Of a stretch of DNA of 64,000 nucleotides, positions 44,247 to 53,768 are shown in pieces (the first letter of the stretch is position 1; every line of letters begins with the position of its first letter). Source of the DNA: Halomontanus rarus. GTDB taxonomy: Archaea > Halobacteriota > Halobacteria > Halobacteriales > Natrialbaceae. The position numbers and the translations under genes are program-made. The notes beneath the pieces are model-generated. The model searched no databases, was not told where the DNA came from, and was given only the letters and a program-made list of their open reading frames with translations. The stretch lies in the NCBI RefSeq assembly GCF_029338335.1, contig NZ_CP119796.1, one strand, 5' to 3'.

Positions 44247-45577
44247 AGGGGTTCGTCATCGGGGGCGTCAGCTCCGGCGTCGGCAAGACCGTCGCGACGC
44301 TGGCGACGATCCACGCGCTCTCCGAGGCGGGCGACGAGGTCCAGCCGGCTAAGGCCGGCCCCGACTTCATCGATCCGAGCCACCACGCAGCCGTCGCGGG
44401 GCGGCCCTCGAGGACGCTCGACCTGTGGCTCTGTGGCGAAGACGGGGTGAGACGCAACTACGATCGCGGCGAGGGCGACGTCTGCGTCGTCGAAGGCGTG
44501 ATGGGCCTGTACGACGGGGACGGTTCGTCGACGGCGATGGTCGCCGAGGCACTCGAGTTGCCGGTCGTCCTGGTCGTCGACGCCAAGGCGGGCATGGAGA
44601 GCGTGGCGGCGACGGCGCTCGGCTTCCAGCGCTACGCCGAGACGATTGGCCACGACGTGGAGGTCGCGGGGATCGTCGCCCAGCGCGCCCACGGCGGCCG
44701 CCACGAGCAGGGTATCAGGGACGCGCTTCCCGACGACCTCGAGTACTTCGGTCGGATTCCGCCCGCCGACGACCTCGAGATACCCGAACGCCATCTCGGT
44801 TTACACATGGGCGAGGAGACGCCGCTCGAGGCGGACGCGCTCGCGCGGGCGGCCGAACACCTCGAGGTCGACCGGTTGCTGGGAGTGGCGGCGGAGCCGG
44901 CGACTCCCGCAGGGATGGGTGAGTCGGGAACGAGGGTGCCCGGCCCCGAATCCGAACCCGTGGACGCCCGCGTCGTGGTCGCCTCGGACGCGGCTTTTTG
45001 CTTCCGGTATCCCGCCACGCTCGAGCGGTTTCGCGAGCGCGCCGACGTGTGCACGTTCTCGCCGGTCGCCGGCGATCCGATCCCCGACTGCGACGGCGTC
45101 TACCTGCCCGGCGGCTATCCGGAACTCCACGCCGCGGAGCTCGAAGAAAGCGGGACGCTCGCGGACCTGGGCCGTCGAGCGAGCGAGGGACTTCCCGTCA
45201 TCGGCGAGTGCGGCGGCCTGATGGCGATGGCCGAGTCGCTGACGACGGTCGACGGCGAAACTCGCGAGATGGCCGGTATCCTTCCCGCCACCGTCACGAT
45301 GCACGACCGCTACCAGGCGCTGAACCACGTCGAACTCGAGGCGATCGCTGACGGGCCGACCGCGGGTTCGGGAACCCGGATTCGTGGCCACGAGTTCCAC
45401 TACTCGCGCGCGTCGATCCGCGGCGACGGGGACGCCAGCTTCGCGTTCGAGACCGTCCGCGGGGACGGCATCGACGGCGGCCACGACGGGCTCCTCGAGT
45501 ACGAGTCGCTCGGGACCTACGCCCACGTCCACCCCGAGAGCGGCGCGTTCGATCGGTTCCTCGAGTCGCTCGCGTAG
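44243..45577 (+). CDS. cbiA: Cobyrinate a,c-diamide synthase CbiA (CobB)
   Basis: 444 residues, GTG start overlapping cbiE. An N-terminal P-loop GVSSGVGKT (8-16) and VEGVMGLYDG bind ATP. The C-terminal glutaminase domain has the nucleophile in GECGGLMAMA (Cys323) and ends with YAHVHPESGAF. It amidates side chains a and c of cobyrinate. It ends the cobN operon and converges with a stress-protein gene 35 bases away. Confidence 0.95.
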   Translation: MKGFVIGGVSSGVGKTVATLATIHALSEAGDEVQPAKAGPDFIDPSHHAAVAGRPSRTLDLWLCGEDGVRRNYDRGEGDVCVVEGVMGLYDGDGSSTAMVAEALELPVVLVVDAKAGMESVAATALGFQRYAETIGHDVEVAGIVAQRAHGGRHEQGIRDALPDDLEYFGRIPPADDLEIPERHLGLHMGEETPLEADALARAAEHLEVDRLLGVAAEPATPAGMGESGTRVPGPESEPVDARVVVASDAAFCFRYPATLERFRERADVCTFSPVAGDPIPDCDGVYLPGGYPELHAAELEESGTLADLGRRASEGLPVIGECGGLMAMAESLTTVDGETREMAGILPATVTMHDRYQALNHVELEAIADGPTAGSGTRIRGHEFHYSRASIRGDGDASFAFETVRGDGIDGGHDGLLEYESLGTYAHVHPESGAFDRFLESLA

Positions 45578-45612
45578 TGTCGGCGTCTGGACGCTGGACG
45601 CCTTCGAGCGCG

Positions 45613-45999
45613 TTACAGATCGGGGAGCGGAACCACCACGACGGGGCGATCGGCGTCGGTGACGATCGCGGCGGCGGTCGAACCGAGGCCGACGGGCGTG
45701 TCGGGCGCCCCGCTGCGGGCACCGACGACGATCTCGTCCGCTCCGACGTCGGTGGCGGTCTCGAGTATCGTGTCGGCGGGTTCGCCCTCGAGAACCTCCG
45801 TCTCGACGGACCCGACGGTGGCAAGTCGAACGGGAGCGACGTTCAGCGCTTCTTCGCCGTCTCGCCTCGAGAGTTCCTCGGCGTCCGGTGAAACGACCGC
45901 GACGACCGTCACGGTATCCGCGGCCGTCGCGCGTTCGTCGAGGTAATCGCAGGCCGCCGCCGTCGTGTGGACGGAGTCGGTTCCGACGAGATAGTGCAT
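45613..45999 (-). CDS. Universal stress-like protein
   Basis: 128 residues from ATG 45999. MHYLVGTDSVHTTAAACDYL and the ending VGADEIVVGARSGAPDTPVGLGSTAAAIVTDADRPVVVVPL fit UspA, with a shortened middle. The Gly-rich loop is present, though the first strand reads GTDS rather than TDGS. It lies between two cobalamin gene blocks on the opposite strand, with no obvious functional link. Confidence 0.85.
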   Translation of the reverse strand: MHYLVGTDSVHTTAAACDYLDERATAADTVTVVAVVSPDAEELSRRDGEEALNVAPVRLATVGSVETEVLEGEPADTILETATDVGADEIVVGARSGAPDTPVGLGSTAAAIVTDADRPVVVVPLPDL

Positions 46000-46111
46000 A
46001 GCTGTTCGCAAGCGAGCGGACCCAAAGAAACTGTGGGGAATCGCCGACGAGCGCCGACCGGTTCGGTATCCGATCGTTCGCTCCACGTTCGACAATACCA
46101 GTTGTTCTACT

Positions 46112-46130
46112 ACAATCAAAATTGTTTTAC
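46112..46130 (+). promoter_or_regulatory. Inverted repeat joined to TATA-like box before cbiT
   Basis: acaatcaaaattgt (46112-46125, 5-base arms) merges with the AT-rich box attgtttta, about 28 bases before ATG 46155. Such a repeat on top of a TATA box could be an operator. No cobalamin riboswitch-like structure is seen. Confidence 0.4.
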
Positions 46131-46154
46131 GACCGGCATCTGTTCCCCCGGACG

Positions 46155-46766
46155 ATGAAACCGATCGCGCTGCCACACGACGCGAAGGCGGGACCGACCA
46201 AGCCCGAGGTCCGCGCCGTCTTGCACTCGAAACTCGAGTTGGGCCCCGAGGATCACTTCGTCGAAGTGGGTTCGTGCACGGGGGCGGTCACCATCGGAGC
46301 GGCCCGACGAGCCGGCCGGGTGACCGCACTCGAGCGGAAAGCCGAGCGACTCGAGACGACCGAGAGGAACCTCGCGGCCAACGACGATCTCGCGGCCGAG
46401 GTCGCCCTCCGGAACGCGGAAGCGCCCGAGGGGCTCCCGGACGACGCCGACGCCCTCTTTTTGGGCGGAAGTCGGAACTTCGAAGCCGTCCTCGATCACG
46501 CCGTCGAGACCGGCGTCGACCGAATCGTGATGAACGTCTCCCGACTCGAGGTCGCCGGACGAGCGACCGACGCGTTTCGCGAGCGGGGGATTCTCGAGGC
46601 GGTCGTCCAGTTTCAGGTGAGCCACGGCTACGAACTCGCGGGCGCGACGAGTTTCGACTCGGACAATCCGGTCTACATGCTGGTCGGAAGCGCGAGCGAG
46701 GGTGAAGACGAGGATGGACGCGACGCCTGCGGCGAATCGAGACCGGACACGGGAGGGTCGACGTGA
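46155..46766 (+). CDS. cbiT: Cobalt-precorrin-6B C15-methyltransferase (decarboxylating) CbiT
   Basis: 203 residues from ATG 46155. GPTKPEVRAVLHSKL (12-26) is the family start. The SAM-binding loop reads EVGSCTGAVTIGAA (37-50), where most members have a GxGTG core, so the second Gly is replaced by Cys. FLGGSRNFEAVLD and VMNVSRLE are conserved. Residues 180 on are an acidic tail. First gene of cbiT-cbiL-cbiF; the stop overlaps the cbiL GTG. Confidence 0.9.
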   Translation: MKPIALPHDAKAGPTKPEVRAVLHSKLELGPEDHFVEVGSCTGAVTIGAARRAGRVTALERKAERLETTERNLAANDDLAAEVALRNAEAPEGLPDDADALFLGGSRNFEAVLDHAVETGVDRIVMNVSRLEVAGRATDAFRERGILEAVVQFQVSHGYELAGATSFDSDNPVYMLVGSASEGEDEDGRDACGESRPDTGGST

Positions 46767-47500
46767 CCCTCTACGGCGTCGGCCTCGGCCCCGGCGAAGC
46801 CGATCTCGTGACCGTCCGCGGCAAGCGCGTCCTCGAGAACGCGGACGTCGTCTACTCGCCCGGTCGCCTCTCCCGATCGGTCGCACTCGAGCACGTCTCC
46901 GAGGAGACGATCGGCGACCTGGACTTCCCGATGACGAAAGACGAAGCGAAACTGCGGACGGCGTGGAAGGCGGCCGCAGCCGAAATCGCCCCGAACGCAC
47001 GCGAGGGTGACGCCGCCTTCGTCACGCTCGGTGATCCGAACGTCTACTCGACGTTCGGCCACTTGCGCCGGACGCTCGAGGCCTTTCACCCGGACGTGGA
47101 TCTCGAGATCGTCCCCGGCGTCAGTGCCGTTACGGCGTTCGCGACCGCACTCGGCGTCGAGATCGAGGCGGGGGCGGGACTCTCCCTCCGAGAGGCGGCG
47201 AACGGGGCGGCACCCACGGGACCGGATCGAATGATCCTGTTCAAGGTCACCGACGCGCCGGCGACCCACGAGGGGCTCGTCGACGCGGGCTACGACGTGA
47301 CCTACGGCCGCCGGCTGTTCATGGAACAAGGCGAGACGCTCGTAACCGCCGATCCATCGGCACTCGCGGATCGGGACTACTACACGCTCGCATACGCCGA
47401 AAAGCGCGACCTCGAGATCGATTCGGCGACGGCGGCGTTCGCTCGAGACGGAGGTTCGGTAGACGGCTCGAGCGCCAGCGACGATCACGAACGAACATGA
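46763..47500 (+). CDS. cbiL: Cobalt-factor II C20-methyltransferase CbiL
   Basis: 245 residues, GTG start. LYGVGLGPGEADLVTVRGKRVL, FVTLGDPNVYSTFGHL and IVPGVSAVTAFATALG are the tetrapyrrole methylase motifs of the CbiL/CobI branch. It methylates C20 with SAM early in the anaerobic route. It overlaps cbiT before it and cbiF after it by four bases each. Confidence 0.95.
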   Translation: MTLYGVGLGPGEADLVTVRGKRVLENADVVYSPGRLSRSVALEHVSEETIGDLDFPMTKDEAKLRTAWKAAAAEIAPNAREGDAAFVTLGDPNVYSTFGHLRRTLEAFHPDVDLEIVPGVSAVTAFATALGVEIEAGAGLSLREAANGAAPTGPDRMILFKVTDAPATHEGLVDAGYDVTYGRRLFMEQGETLVTADPSALADRDYYTLAYAEKRDLEIDSATAAFARDGGSVDGSSASDDHERT

Positions 47501-48357
47501 CCGACCAAACCGACCCACAGGCGGCGATCGACGCACAGGGCGACCGACGACGCGCGGACCTCGACGACCGCATCCGCGAGTACAGTGCGGGCGACGATCG
47601 GGAGGGCATCCCCTTCGTCGGCGCCGGACCCGGCGATCCCGGACTCCTGACCGTCACGGGGAGAGAACTGCTCGAGGACGCCGACCTCGTCGTCCACGCT
47701 GGCTCGCTGGTCAACAGCGAGGTGCTCGAGGCCTACTGCGCGGACGCCGACCTCGTGAACTCGATCGGCAAAGACCTCGAGGAGTTGATTCCGCTCATGC
47801 GGGATGCGTACGAGAACGGTCGGACGGTCGTCCGCCTCCACAGCGGCGACCCCGCGATCTACGGCGCGGCGCTCGAACAGATGGACGCGCTCGAGCACGA
47901 GGACGTGCCGACGTACCTCGTGCCCGGCGTGACGTCGGCGTTCGCCGCGAGCGCGTCCCTTCGCACGCAACTCACGTTGAACGAAGTGGCCAACCACGTC
48001 GCGTTCACCCGACCGCAAGGGAAGACCCTGAGCGCCGAGGAGGACCACATCTCCGAGTTCGTCGGTATGGGCGACGTCACGACCTGCATCTACCTCGGTA
48101 CGCACGCCGTCGGCGAGACGATGGAGCGACTGCTCGAGGACGGACACGATTCCGAGACGCCCGTCGCCGTCGTCTATCACGCCTCCTGGCCCGACGAGGA
48201 CGTGATCGTCGGAACGATCGCGACGATCGGCGACCGACTCGCGGACGCGGGCCACCGCGCTTCGGCGATGGTGATCGTCGGTGAAGCGGTGACCGGTGCG
48301 GGCTACGAGCGCTCGTATCTGTACGGCGACTGGGCAACCCGCGGCTCACGGGACTGA
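47497..48357 (+). CDS. cbiF: Cobalt-precorrin-4 C11-methyltransferase CbiF
   Basis: 286 residues. After an N-terminal acidic region of about 40 residues come IPFVGAGPGDPGLLTVTG, VVHAGSLVNSEVL, LHSGDPAIYGAALEQM and VPGVTSAFAASASL, the CbiF/CobM motifs. It ends with SYLYGDWATRG. In other haloarchaea cbiG usually follows directly; here a 12.8 kb segment with pilus genes comes between. Confidence 0.95.
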   Translation: MTDQTDPQAAIDAQGDRRRADLDDRIREYSAGDDREGIPFVGAGPGDPGLLTVTGRELLEDADLVVHAGSLVNSEVLEAYCADADLVNSIGKDLEELIPLMRDAYENGRTVVRLHSGDPAIYGAALEQMDALEHEDVPTYLVPGVTSAFAASASLRTQLTLNEVANHVAFTRPQGKTLSAEEDHISEFVGMGDVTTCIYLGTHAVGETMERLLEDGHDSETPVAVVYHASWPDEDVIVGTIATIGDRLADAGHRASAMVIVGEAVTGAGYERSYLYGDWATRGSRD

Positions 48358-48568
48358 ACGACCACCGTCGAGACGCACAGTCGACTCCGTCGCCGACGCA
48401 CCGGCGGGTGTCCGTTCGCGATCGCACGCCCGACGCACAGGCACTCGAGTCCGACGCCCGAACCGGTTTCCGATCGACGCGAGCGATCACGCGGAAACGA
48501 TAGTACGTCCGCTAGTCACCCGCGTCTAACGTGATCTAATTGATGTGTGGTGTCTGTCCGCTATCGGA

Positions 48569-49102
48569 TCACTCAACCACCAGCAATTTGTTGTTCTCGA
48601 CCTCATCCGACCAGCTAGAGTCCGACGGTGGATAGACGGTAAATTCGATCTCCCCAGTCGATTGATCCGGCGGAAGGTCGAGATCAGCGTTACCGTCGAA
48701 GTCAAACTGGACCTCGTTGTCATCGCAACCGTTACAGTGTCCCGTTTCTGCGTCTAACGCGTTGTCCATTCGAACACTGTCCGCTTTCGCGACGACTGTT
48801 GCATCCGTCACCTCGACTCCATCCTCGTCGACGACGTATACGCTCGCGTCACTAGCACTCGTATCGATCGATTGATCGTCGAACTCGACGTTTACTTCGG
48901 TATCTCCCTCGAGCGGCCCGATCCCGCTTAGCATCTGCATCATGATCCCGAGCGACGTTACACCGATAATGAGCGCGATGACGAGTCTGATCGGCAGTCC
49001 TTCGATCGCACGGTCGTCGTCGGTGAACGAGCGCGTCGCCTTCGAGAGGCTCGGCGTCGAGACCGTTCGTGGTCGCGATTGGGATTGTGATCGTGAACCC
49101 AT
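48569..49102 (-). CDS. Type IV pilin-like protein
   Basis: 177 residues. A 30-residue polar region ends in DDRAIEGLPIRLVIALIIGVTSLG, the charged-then-hydrophobic segment typical of haloarchaeal pilin-like proteins (DUF7382-type, as I recall). The ectodomain (about 65-177) is beta-rich and acidic, with a possible Cys pair in GHCNGC. It is the only gene of the pilus block on the minus strand and is divergent from it. Confidence 0.75.
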   Translation of the reverse strand: MGSRSQSQSRPRTVSTPSLSKATRSFTDDDRAIEGLPIRLVIALIIGVTSLGIMMQMLSGIGPLEGDTEVNVEFDDQSIDTSASDASVYVVDEDGVEVTDATVVAKADSVRMDNALDAETGHCNGCDDNEVQFDFDGNADLDLPPDQSTGEIEFTVYPPSDSSWSDEVENNKLLVVE

Positions 49103-49123
49103 ACGACCGTTCTGCTCGGTATC

Positions 49124-49154
49124 TTATTTAAAGCTGAAATCCATCCTTAAATAG
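49124..49154. promoter_or_regulatory. Back-to-back TATA-like boxes at pilus locus
   Basis: ttatttaaa (49124-49132) lies 26 bases before the minus-strand pilin start, and ccttaaatag (49145-49154) lies 27 bases before the plus-strand ATG 49176. Both suit leaderless transcripts and leave only about 12 bases between the boxes. Confidence 0.65.
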
Positions 49155-49175
49155 GATCGCGAGGCGAGCACCAGC

Positions 49176-49406
49176 ATGAGTATGACCGACACCGATCGGG
49201 CCGATCGGCGACTATCGACCGTCGAGTGCGGCGGAGTCGACGACGTACCAGCCGACGAACTGGCGGCGGTCGACTCCGTGCGGAGTGCTCGAGTGCCGGA
49301 TACGACGACAGACCGCCCCGGTGGAACGGGAACGGACGAGAAAACGGACGGGAGGGGAGACGAGGACGGAAAATTGCTCGAGTCGTTCAGATTCCGATCG
49401 GTATGA
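49176..49406 (+). CDS. Small acidic protein, first gene of pilus operon
   Basis: 76 residues. Start MSMTDTDRADRRLSTVECGG; the rest is Asp/Thr/Gly-rich and probably unfolded. The TGA overlaps the next ATG (ATGA), so it is translationally coupled. In its place other haloarchaeal pilus loci carry a longer coiled-coil protein (DUF7310-type, from memory), so this may be a shortened form. Function unknown. Confidence 0.55.
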   Translation: MSMTDTDRADRRLSTVECGGVDDVPADELAAVDSVRSARVPDTTTDRPGGTGTDEKTDGRGDEDGKLLESFRFRSV

Positions 49407-49867
49407 TTCGATACGTCGTGGCAGTACTGTTGACAGTGGCGATACTGGGGCTCGCAGGCCTCGCGATCGACGCCAGTACGAGTGACAACGGCGAACGGGA
49501 GGTACGGACTGCGATCGCCGATATCGAGACGGCGGCGGTCCAGCTCGCGGCGGACGAAGAGATATCTCCGAGAAGTCATCCGAATCCACAGCGAGTCGTC
49601 GAGCTATCGATTCCGAAGCGGTCGCTGACGACGGAAGGAGTCTCACACCTCGAGATCGAGCCGATCGACGACGCCGATGCGAGTTTGGCGCGGTACGTTC
49701 TGACGGACGGCACGACGGGTCGAGAGATACTCGAACGGCGCATCGTCTACGACGATCCGACGGACGATCGACCGACGGTGATCGGTGGAACCGGGAGACA
49801 GACGCTCAGGTTAGTGCTCCGTGCGGACGAGAACGGCGAGCCGATCGTCGTCGCAGAGTCCCCGTAG
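49403..49867 (+). CDS. Pilus-locus protein with N-terminal membrane helix
   Basis: 154 residues. MIRYVVAVLLTVAILGLAGLAID is a membrane anchor or signal; an IETAAVQLAADEEI helix and a beta-rich domain (about 60-154) follow outside. It resembles the DUF7311-type proteins found before PilB in haloarchaea. Start fixed by the ATGA overlap with the previous gene. Confidence 0.75.
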   Translation: MIRYVVAVLLTVAILGLAGLAIDASTSDNGEREVRTAIADIETAAVQLAADEEISPRSHPNPQRVVELSIPKRSLTTEGVSHLEIEPIDDADASLARYVLTDGTTGREILERRIVYDDPTDDRPTVIGGTGRQTLRLVLRADENGEPIVVAESP

Positions 49868-50012
49868 TCGGGGTCTCGTTCGCCGATCGAGAGGAATATC
49901 GACGTCAGCGCACACCCGTCGTACGACGAGCGCGGTTCGGCGCACACCGTGAGCGAGACCCGCGGACTGTGCCACCGGCGTATGAACGGGTTCAGCCGGG
50001 ACGACGGCTCAA

Positions 50013-50020
50013 TTTTAAAT
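50013..50020 (+). promoter_or_regulatory. TATA-like box of pilB
   Basis: TTTTAAAT centred 28 bases before ATG 50044. It decides that start over an upstream in-frame one at 49969. Confidence 0.6.
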
Positions 50021-50043
50021 CGGATACCGCTTCCAGACGGGGT

Positions 50044-51981
50044 ATGTCATCGGACGGGGCCAAGCGAACGGTTCACCGGTACCTCTCGCGGATCGACCTC
50101 CAGTTCGACCTCGATCTCGACGGACTGCTCGGCGTCGCGACGTCGACGGCGTCCTGTGAGTGCGACCTCGAGTTCGACGATCGGACGCTCGTCGTCGACG
50201 CCTCGGCGTGCAGTGGAGATCTCGTGACGTCGCCCGACTGTCGCCAGTCGGTCGTCGAGACACTGGCCGAGCGCGAGGCGACGTCGATCGTCGTTCGCTC
50301 GAGCGGTCTGAAACACCGTTACGGCGAGCGCGACGCGGCGTTTCTCGGCGCGGCCGGGAGGTTCGTCGAACTCCTCGGTAGCCGCGACGAGGGGCTCGCA
50401 CGCGACGTCGCCCGGGATCCGATCGGCGCGGCCACTGGGCTCGAAACGCGAGTCGACGCGATCGGCGACGTCGCCTTCGAGTCCGGGCTCCTCGACGCCG
50501 TCGACGGCGTCGAGGACTACGGTCACGCCCTCTCTCCGCGTGTCGGGTTGCAGATCGCGTACTATTACGTCGAACGATCGGTACGGGAGACGGCCCGACT
50601 CGCCGATGTCAGAGACCTCGAGACCGGGAGCACGGCCCGGATCTACGAGAGAGACGACCAGCTTCCGCTGTACGAACTCGACATCGTCGATCTCGAACTG
50701 TCGACCGAGGAGCGCGAGTTGATCGTCGACGGGTACGAGGCGATCGCGGAGGGGTGGGTCGAGGGCGACCGCGCCCCCTCGCGGGCGATCCAGTACGTCT
50801 CCGACGCGCCGGTCGATCCGACGCTGACGACGCTCCTCGAGAAACACACGGACGGGTACGGCATTCTCGAGGACCTGTTCGCCGATTCGGCGGTAACGGA
50901 CGTCTACGTCACGTCGCCGGTGACGGCGAACCCGCTTCGCGTGCAACTGGACGGGAAGGCGATGGAGACGAACGTTCGGCTCACCGAGACGGGCGCGAAG
51001 GCGCTGGCCTCTCGAGTCAGGCGGACGAGCGGGCGGGCGTTCTCGCGCGCAAAGCCGACGATCGACGCGACGGCGTCGCTGGCGAACGGTCGCGGCCTCC
51101 GGATCGCGGGCGTCACCGATCCGGTCGCCGACGGGATCGGATTCGCACTCCGCGAGCAATCCGACGATCGGTTCACACTGCCGGGACTGGTCGCCAACGG
51201 AACGATGACGCCGGCGGTCGCGGGCTTTCTCTCGACGGCGATCGAACGAAACGCCGCGACGCTGATCGCCGGGACCCGCGGGTCCGGGAAGACGACGCTC
51301 CTCGGGACGCTCCTGTACGAGGTGACGCCGGACACGCGAACGGTGATCATCGAGGACACGCCGGAGTTGCCGGTCGGGCCGCTGCAGTCGGTCGGCCGAG
51401 ACGCGCAAGCGCTTCGGACGGGCACCGGCGACGGGCCGGAGATCTCCCCGACCGACGCGCTCCGGACGGCGCTTCGACTGGGCGACGGTGCGCTCGTCGT
51501 TGGCGAAATCCGCGGTGCGGAGGCTCGCGTGCTCTACGAGGCGATGCGCGTCGGTGCGAACGCGAACGCGGTCCTCGGAACGATCCACGGCGACGGCGCC
51601 GGCGACGTCTACGAACGGGTCGTCTCCGACCTCGGAGTCGAACCCTCGTCGTTCGGCGCGACGGATCTGGTCGTCACGGTGCAGGCCTATCGAACACCCG
51701 ACGGCCGGAGTCGGCGCGTGGCCCGCATCGAGGAGGTGCTCGGCGACGGCGACGGGATCTGGTTCGAACCGCTGTACGACCTCGACGGCACTCGAGCGAC
51801 GCCGACCGGGCGGATCGATCGCGGTGAGAGTCGCTTCGTCAACGCGATGGCCGGTCCGACCGAGGAGTACGCCGACGTCAGGCGGGCGATCGCCGATCGA
51901 ACGGAGCTGCTGGCGACACTCGCGGCGGATGGACGAACCTCGCCGGAGGAAGTCGCCGCGGCGTACGCCGGGCGGAGGTGA
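50044..51981 (+). CDS. pilB: Type IV pilus/secretion ATPase PilB
   Basis: 645 residues from ATG 50044. The ATPase core has Walker A GTRGSGKTT at 410-418, the Asp box IIEDTPELPVG, and Walker B ALVVGEIRG about 482 with the following His box region TIHGDGAG. An unusual N-terminal Cys set (38, 40, 56, 66) looks like a small metal site. The enzyme powers assembly of pilin filaments at the cytoplasmic membrane. The end overlaps pilC. Confidence 0.92.
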   Translation: MSSDGAKRTVHRYLSRIDLQFDLDLDGLLGVATSTASCECDLEFDDRTLVVDASACSGDLVTSPDCRQSVVETLAEREATSIVVRSSGLKHRYGERDAAFLGAAGRFVELLGSRDEGLARDVARDPIGAATGLETRVDAIGDVAFESGLLDAVDGVEDYGHALSPRVGLQIAYYYVERSVRETARLADVRDLETGSTARIYERDDQLPLYELDIVDLELSTEERELIVDGYEAIAEGWVEGDRAPSRAIQYVSDAPVDPTLTTLLEKHTDGYGILEDLFADSAVTDVYVTSPVTANPLRVQLDGKAMETNVRLTETGAKALASRVRRTSGRAFSRAKPTIDATASLANGRGLRIAGVTDPVADGIGFALREQSDDRFTLPGLVANGTMTPAVAGFLSTAIERNAATLIAGTRGSGKTTLLGTLLYEVTPDTRTVIIEDTPELPVGPLQSVGRDAQALRTGTGDGPEISPTDALRTALRLGDGALVVGEIRGAEARVLYEAMRVGANANAVLGTIHGDGAGDVYERVVSDLGVEPSSFGATDLVVTVQAYRTPDGRSRRVARIEEVLGDGDGIWFEPLYDLDGTRATPTGRIDRGESRFVNAMAGPTEEYADVRRAIADRTELLATLAADGRTSPEEVAAAYAGRR

Positions 51982-53717
51982 CGAGGATGTCACTGGAAAC
52001 GGCGGTTATTCGGGGGCTCGCGACGCTGTATCGGACCGACGTCGAGGTGAGCGACGACCTCGCGGGTGCGGTTCGATTCGTCGATGCCGCCTACGACGCC
52101 GAAACGGTCGTCAGGGCGGGGTACGGTGCGGGAATAGTCGGTGCGATCGTTCCGCTCTCGCTCCTGTTGTTCGGCGTTCCCATCGTGTTCGTCGCGGTGT
52201 TCGTGCTCGCGGCGTCGCTCGGGTCGATGCACGCGGTTCACTCGTGGCCGCTCCTCAGAGCGGCGTTCCGTCGAACGGAAGCGCTCGGAGACACGCCGAA
52301 CCTCGTCGGTCGCGCGGTGTTGCGGATGCAGATCCAGCCCTCGCTCGAGAACGCCGTTCGGTTCGCCGCGGGAACCGGACGGGGCGCGCTGTCCCGGAGC
52401 CTCGGAACGCACTTCAACCGATCGAAGGGGACGCCACACACCGGTCTGCTGTCGTTTTCCGAGGAGTGGTCGGAACACTTTCCGGCGCTCCGTCGGTCGT
52501 CCACGCTGCTCGCGACCGCTCAGGACGCCCCCGAAGGAGAGCGGGGACGGACTCTCGATCGGGCGCTGTCCGCGATCCTCACCGGCACCCGAAGCCAGAT
52601 GGCCGAGTTCACCGCGTCGATCAGAGCGCCGACGACGATGCTCTTCGCGTTCGGCATCCTGTTGCCGCTGGCGCTGGTCGCACTCGTTCCCGCCGCACCG
52701 TTGGCGGGGGTTTCTCTCAACATCTGGCTGTTCGTGCTCCTGTACAACGTCGTGTTACCAGCTGGACTGGTCGGAGCTGCGCTGTGGCTGCTCGTGCGAC
52801 GTCCGGTCGCGTTCCCGCCGCCGACGATCGACAAGGACCATCCCGACCTCCCGGATCGGCTCTGGATCCGGGCCGGCTGGGGGTTGCTCGCCGGCGCTGG
52901 AATCTACGCCGTCGTGGAGGCGGTCGGTCCCGCGTATCTCTCCGAGGTTGTGGGGACCGGGGTCGGAGCGGGGATCGCGCTGCTCGCGGTCTACAGCCCG
53001 ATCCTCACACTTCGCCAGCACGTCCGGGGCGTCGAAGAACACTTGACCGACGCGCTGTACATCGTCGGCCGACAGGTCGCCGAAGGCGAGTCCGTCGAAT
53101 CCGCCATCGACCTCGCCGCCGATCGGGTCCCCGCCGAGACTGGCGCAGTGTTCGCGACGGCCGCCGGCGTCCAGCGCCGACTCCACACCAGCGTCGAGGA
53201 GGCGTTCCTCGGAGCCCACGGGGCGCTCCGAGACGTTCCCAGTCAGCGAGCACACAGTATGGCAGCACTGCTCGCGATCGCCGGCGACGAGGGGAAACCG
53301 GCGGGTCGGGCGATCGTCTCGATGGCCGACCACCTCGAGGAACTCGAGGAGGTCGAAGCCGAGACGAAACGGGCGCTCGTTCAGGTGACGAGCACGCTCG
53401 ACAACACGGCGGGGTTCTTCGGTCCGCTGGTCGGCGGTGCGACCGTCGGAATGTCGGGACTGCTGTCCGCCGAAAACTTCAGTTCCGGCGGCGCCATGGG
53501 CGAGGCGTCCACGCTGCCGATCGAGCAACTCGGCGTCGTCGTGGCCGTCTACCTGATCATGCTCGCGTGTATCATGACGCCGCTGTCGTACGCCCTCCGG
53601 TACGGCGTGGACTGGACGCTGTTCGGCTACCACGTCGGTCGAACGCTGGTCTCGTCGATGCTCCTCTACGTTCTGACAGTCGCACTGATCGAGATCGCCC
53701 TGGTCAACCCGGTCTGA
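51978..53717 (+). CDS. pilC: Pilus assembly membrane protein PilC/TadC (T2SS-F family)
   Basis: 579 residues (576 if ATG 51987 is used). Two T2SS-F-like units are visible: a first half with TM segments about 55-90 and a cytosolic region, a middle TM block about 215-330, and a second half with VEEHLTDALYIVGRQVAEGESVESAID and C-terminal helices. It is the platform protein for PilB. Start overlaps the pilB stop. Confidence 0.9.
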   Translation: MTRMSLETAVIRGLATLYRTDVEVSDDLAGAVRFVDAAYDAETVVRAGYGAGIVGAIVPLSLLLFGVPIVFVAVFVLAASLGSMHAVHSWPLLRAAFRRTEALGDTPNLVGRAVLRMQIQPSLENAVRFAAGTGRGALSRSLGTHFNRSKGTPHTGLLSFSEEWSEHFPALRRSSTLLATAQDAPEGERGRTLDRALSAILTGTRSQMAEFTASIRAPTTMLFAFGILLPLALVALVPAAPLAGVSLNIWLFVLLYNVVLPAGLVGAALWLLVRRPVAFPPPTIDKDHPDLPDRLWIRAGWGLLAGAGIYAVVEAVGPAYLSEVVGTGVGAGIALLAVYSPILTLRQHVRGVEEHLTDALYIVGRQVAEGESVESAIDLAADRVPAETGAVFATAAGVQRRLHTSVEEAFLGAHGALRDVPSQRAHSMAALLAIAGDEGKPAGRAIVSMADHLEELEEVEAETKRALVQVTSTLDNTAGFFGPLVGGATVGMSGLLSAENFSSGGAMGEASTLPIEQLGVVVAVYLIMLACIMTPLSYALRYGVDWTLFGYHVGRTLVSSMLLYVLTVALIEIALVNPV

Positions 53718-53768
53718 TCGACGGCACGGCTCCCGTCGACGAGCCGTCTCGATGGCAATTCACGTCCG

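Noticed and set aside
38700..46154. Cobalamin riboswitch before the cob genes
   Set aside because: Leaders are about 30 bases or absent; no room for the aptamer.
50047..51993. 648-codon minus-strand frame opposite pilB
   Set aside because: Shadow of pilB; no recognisable motif, no promoter.
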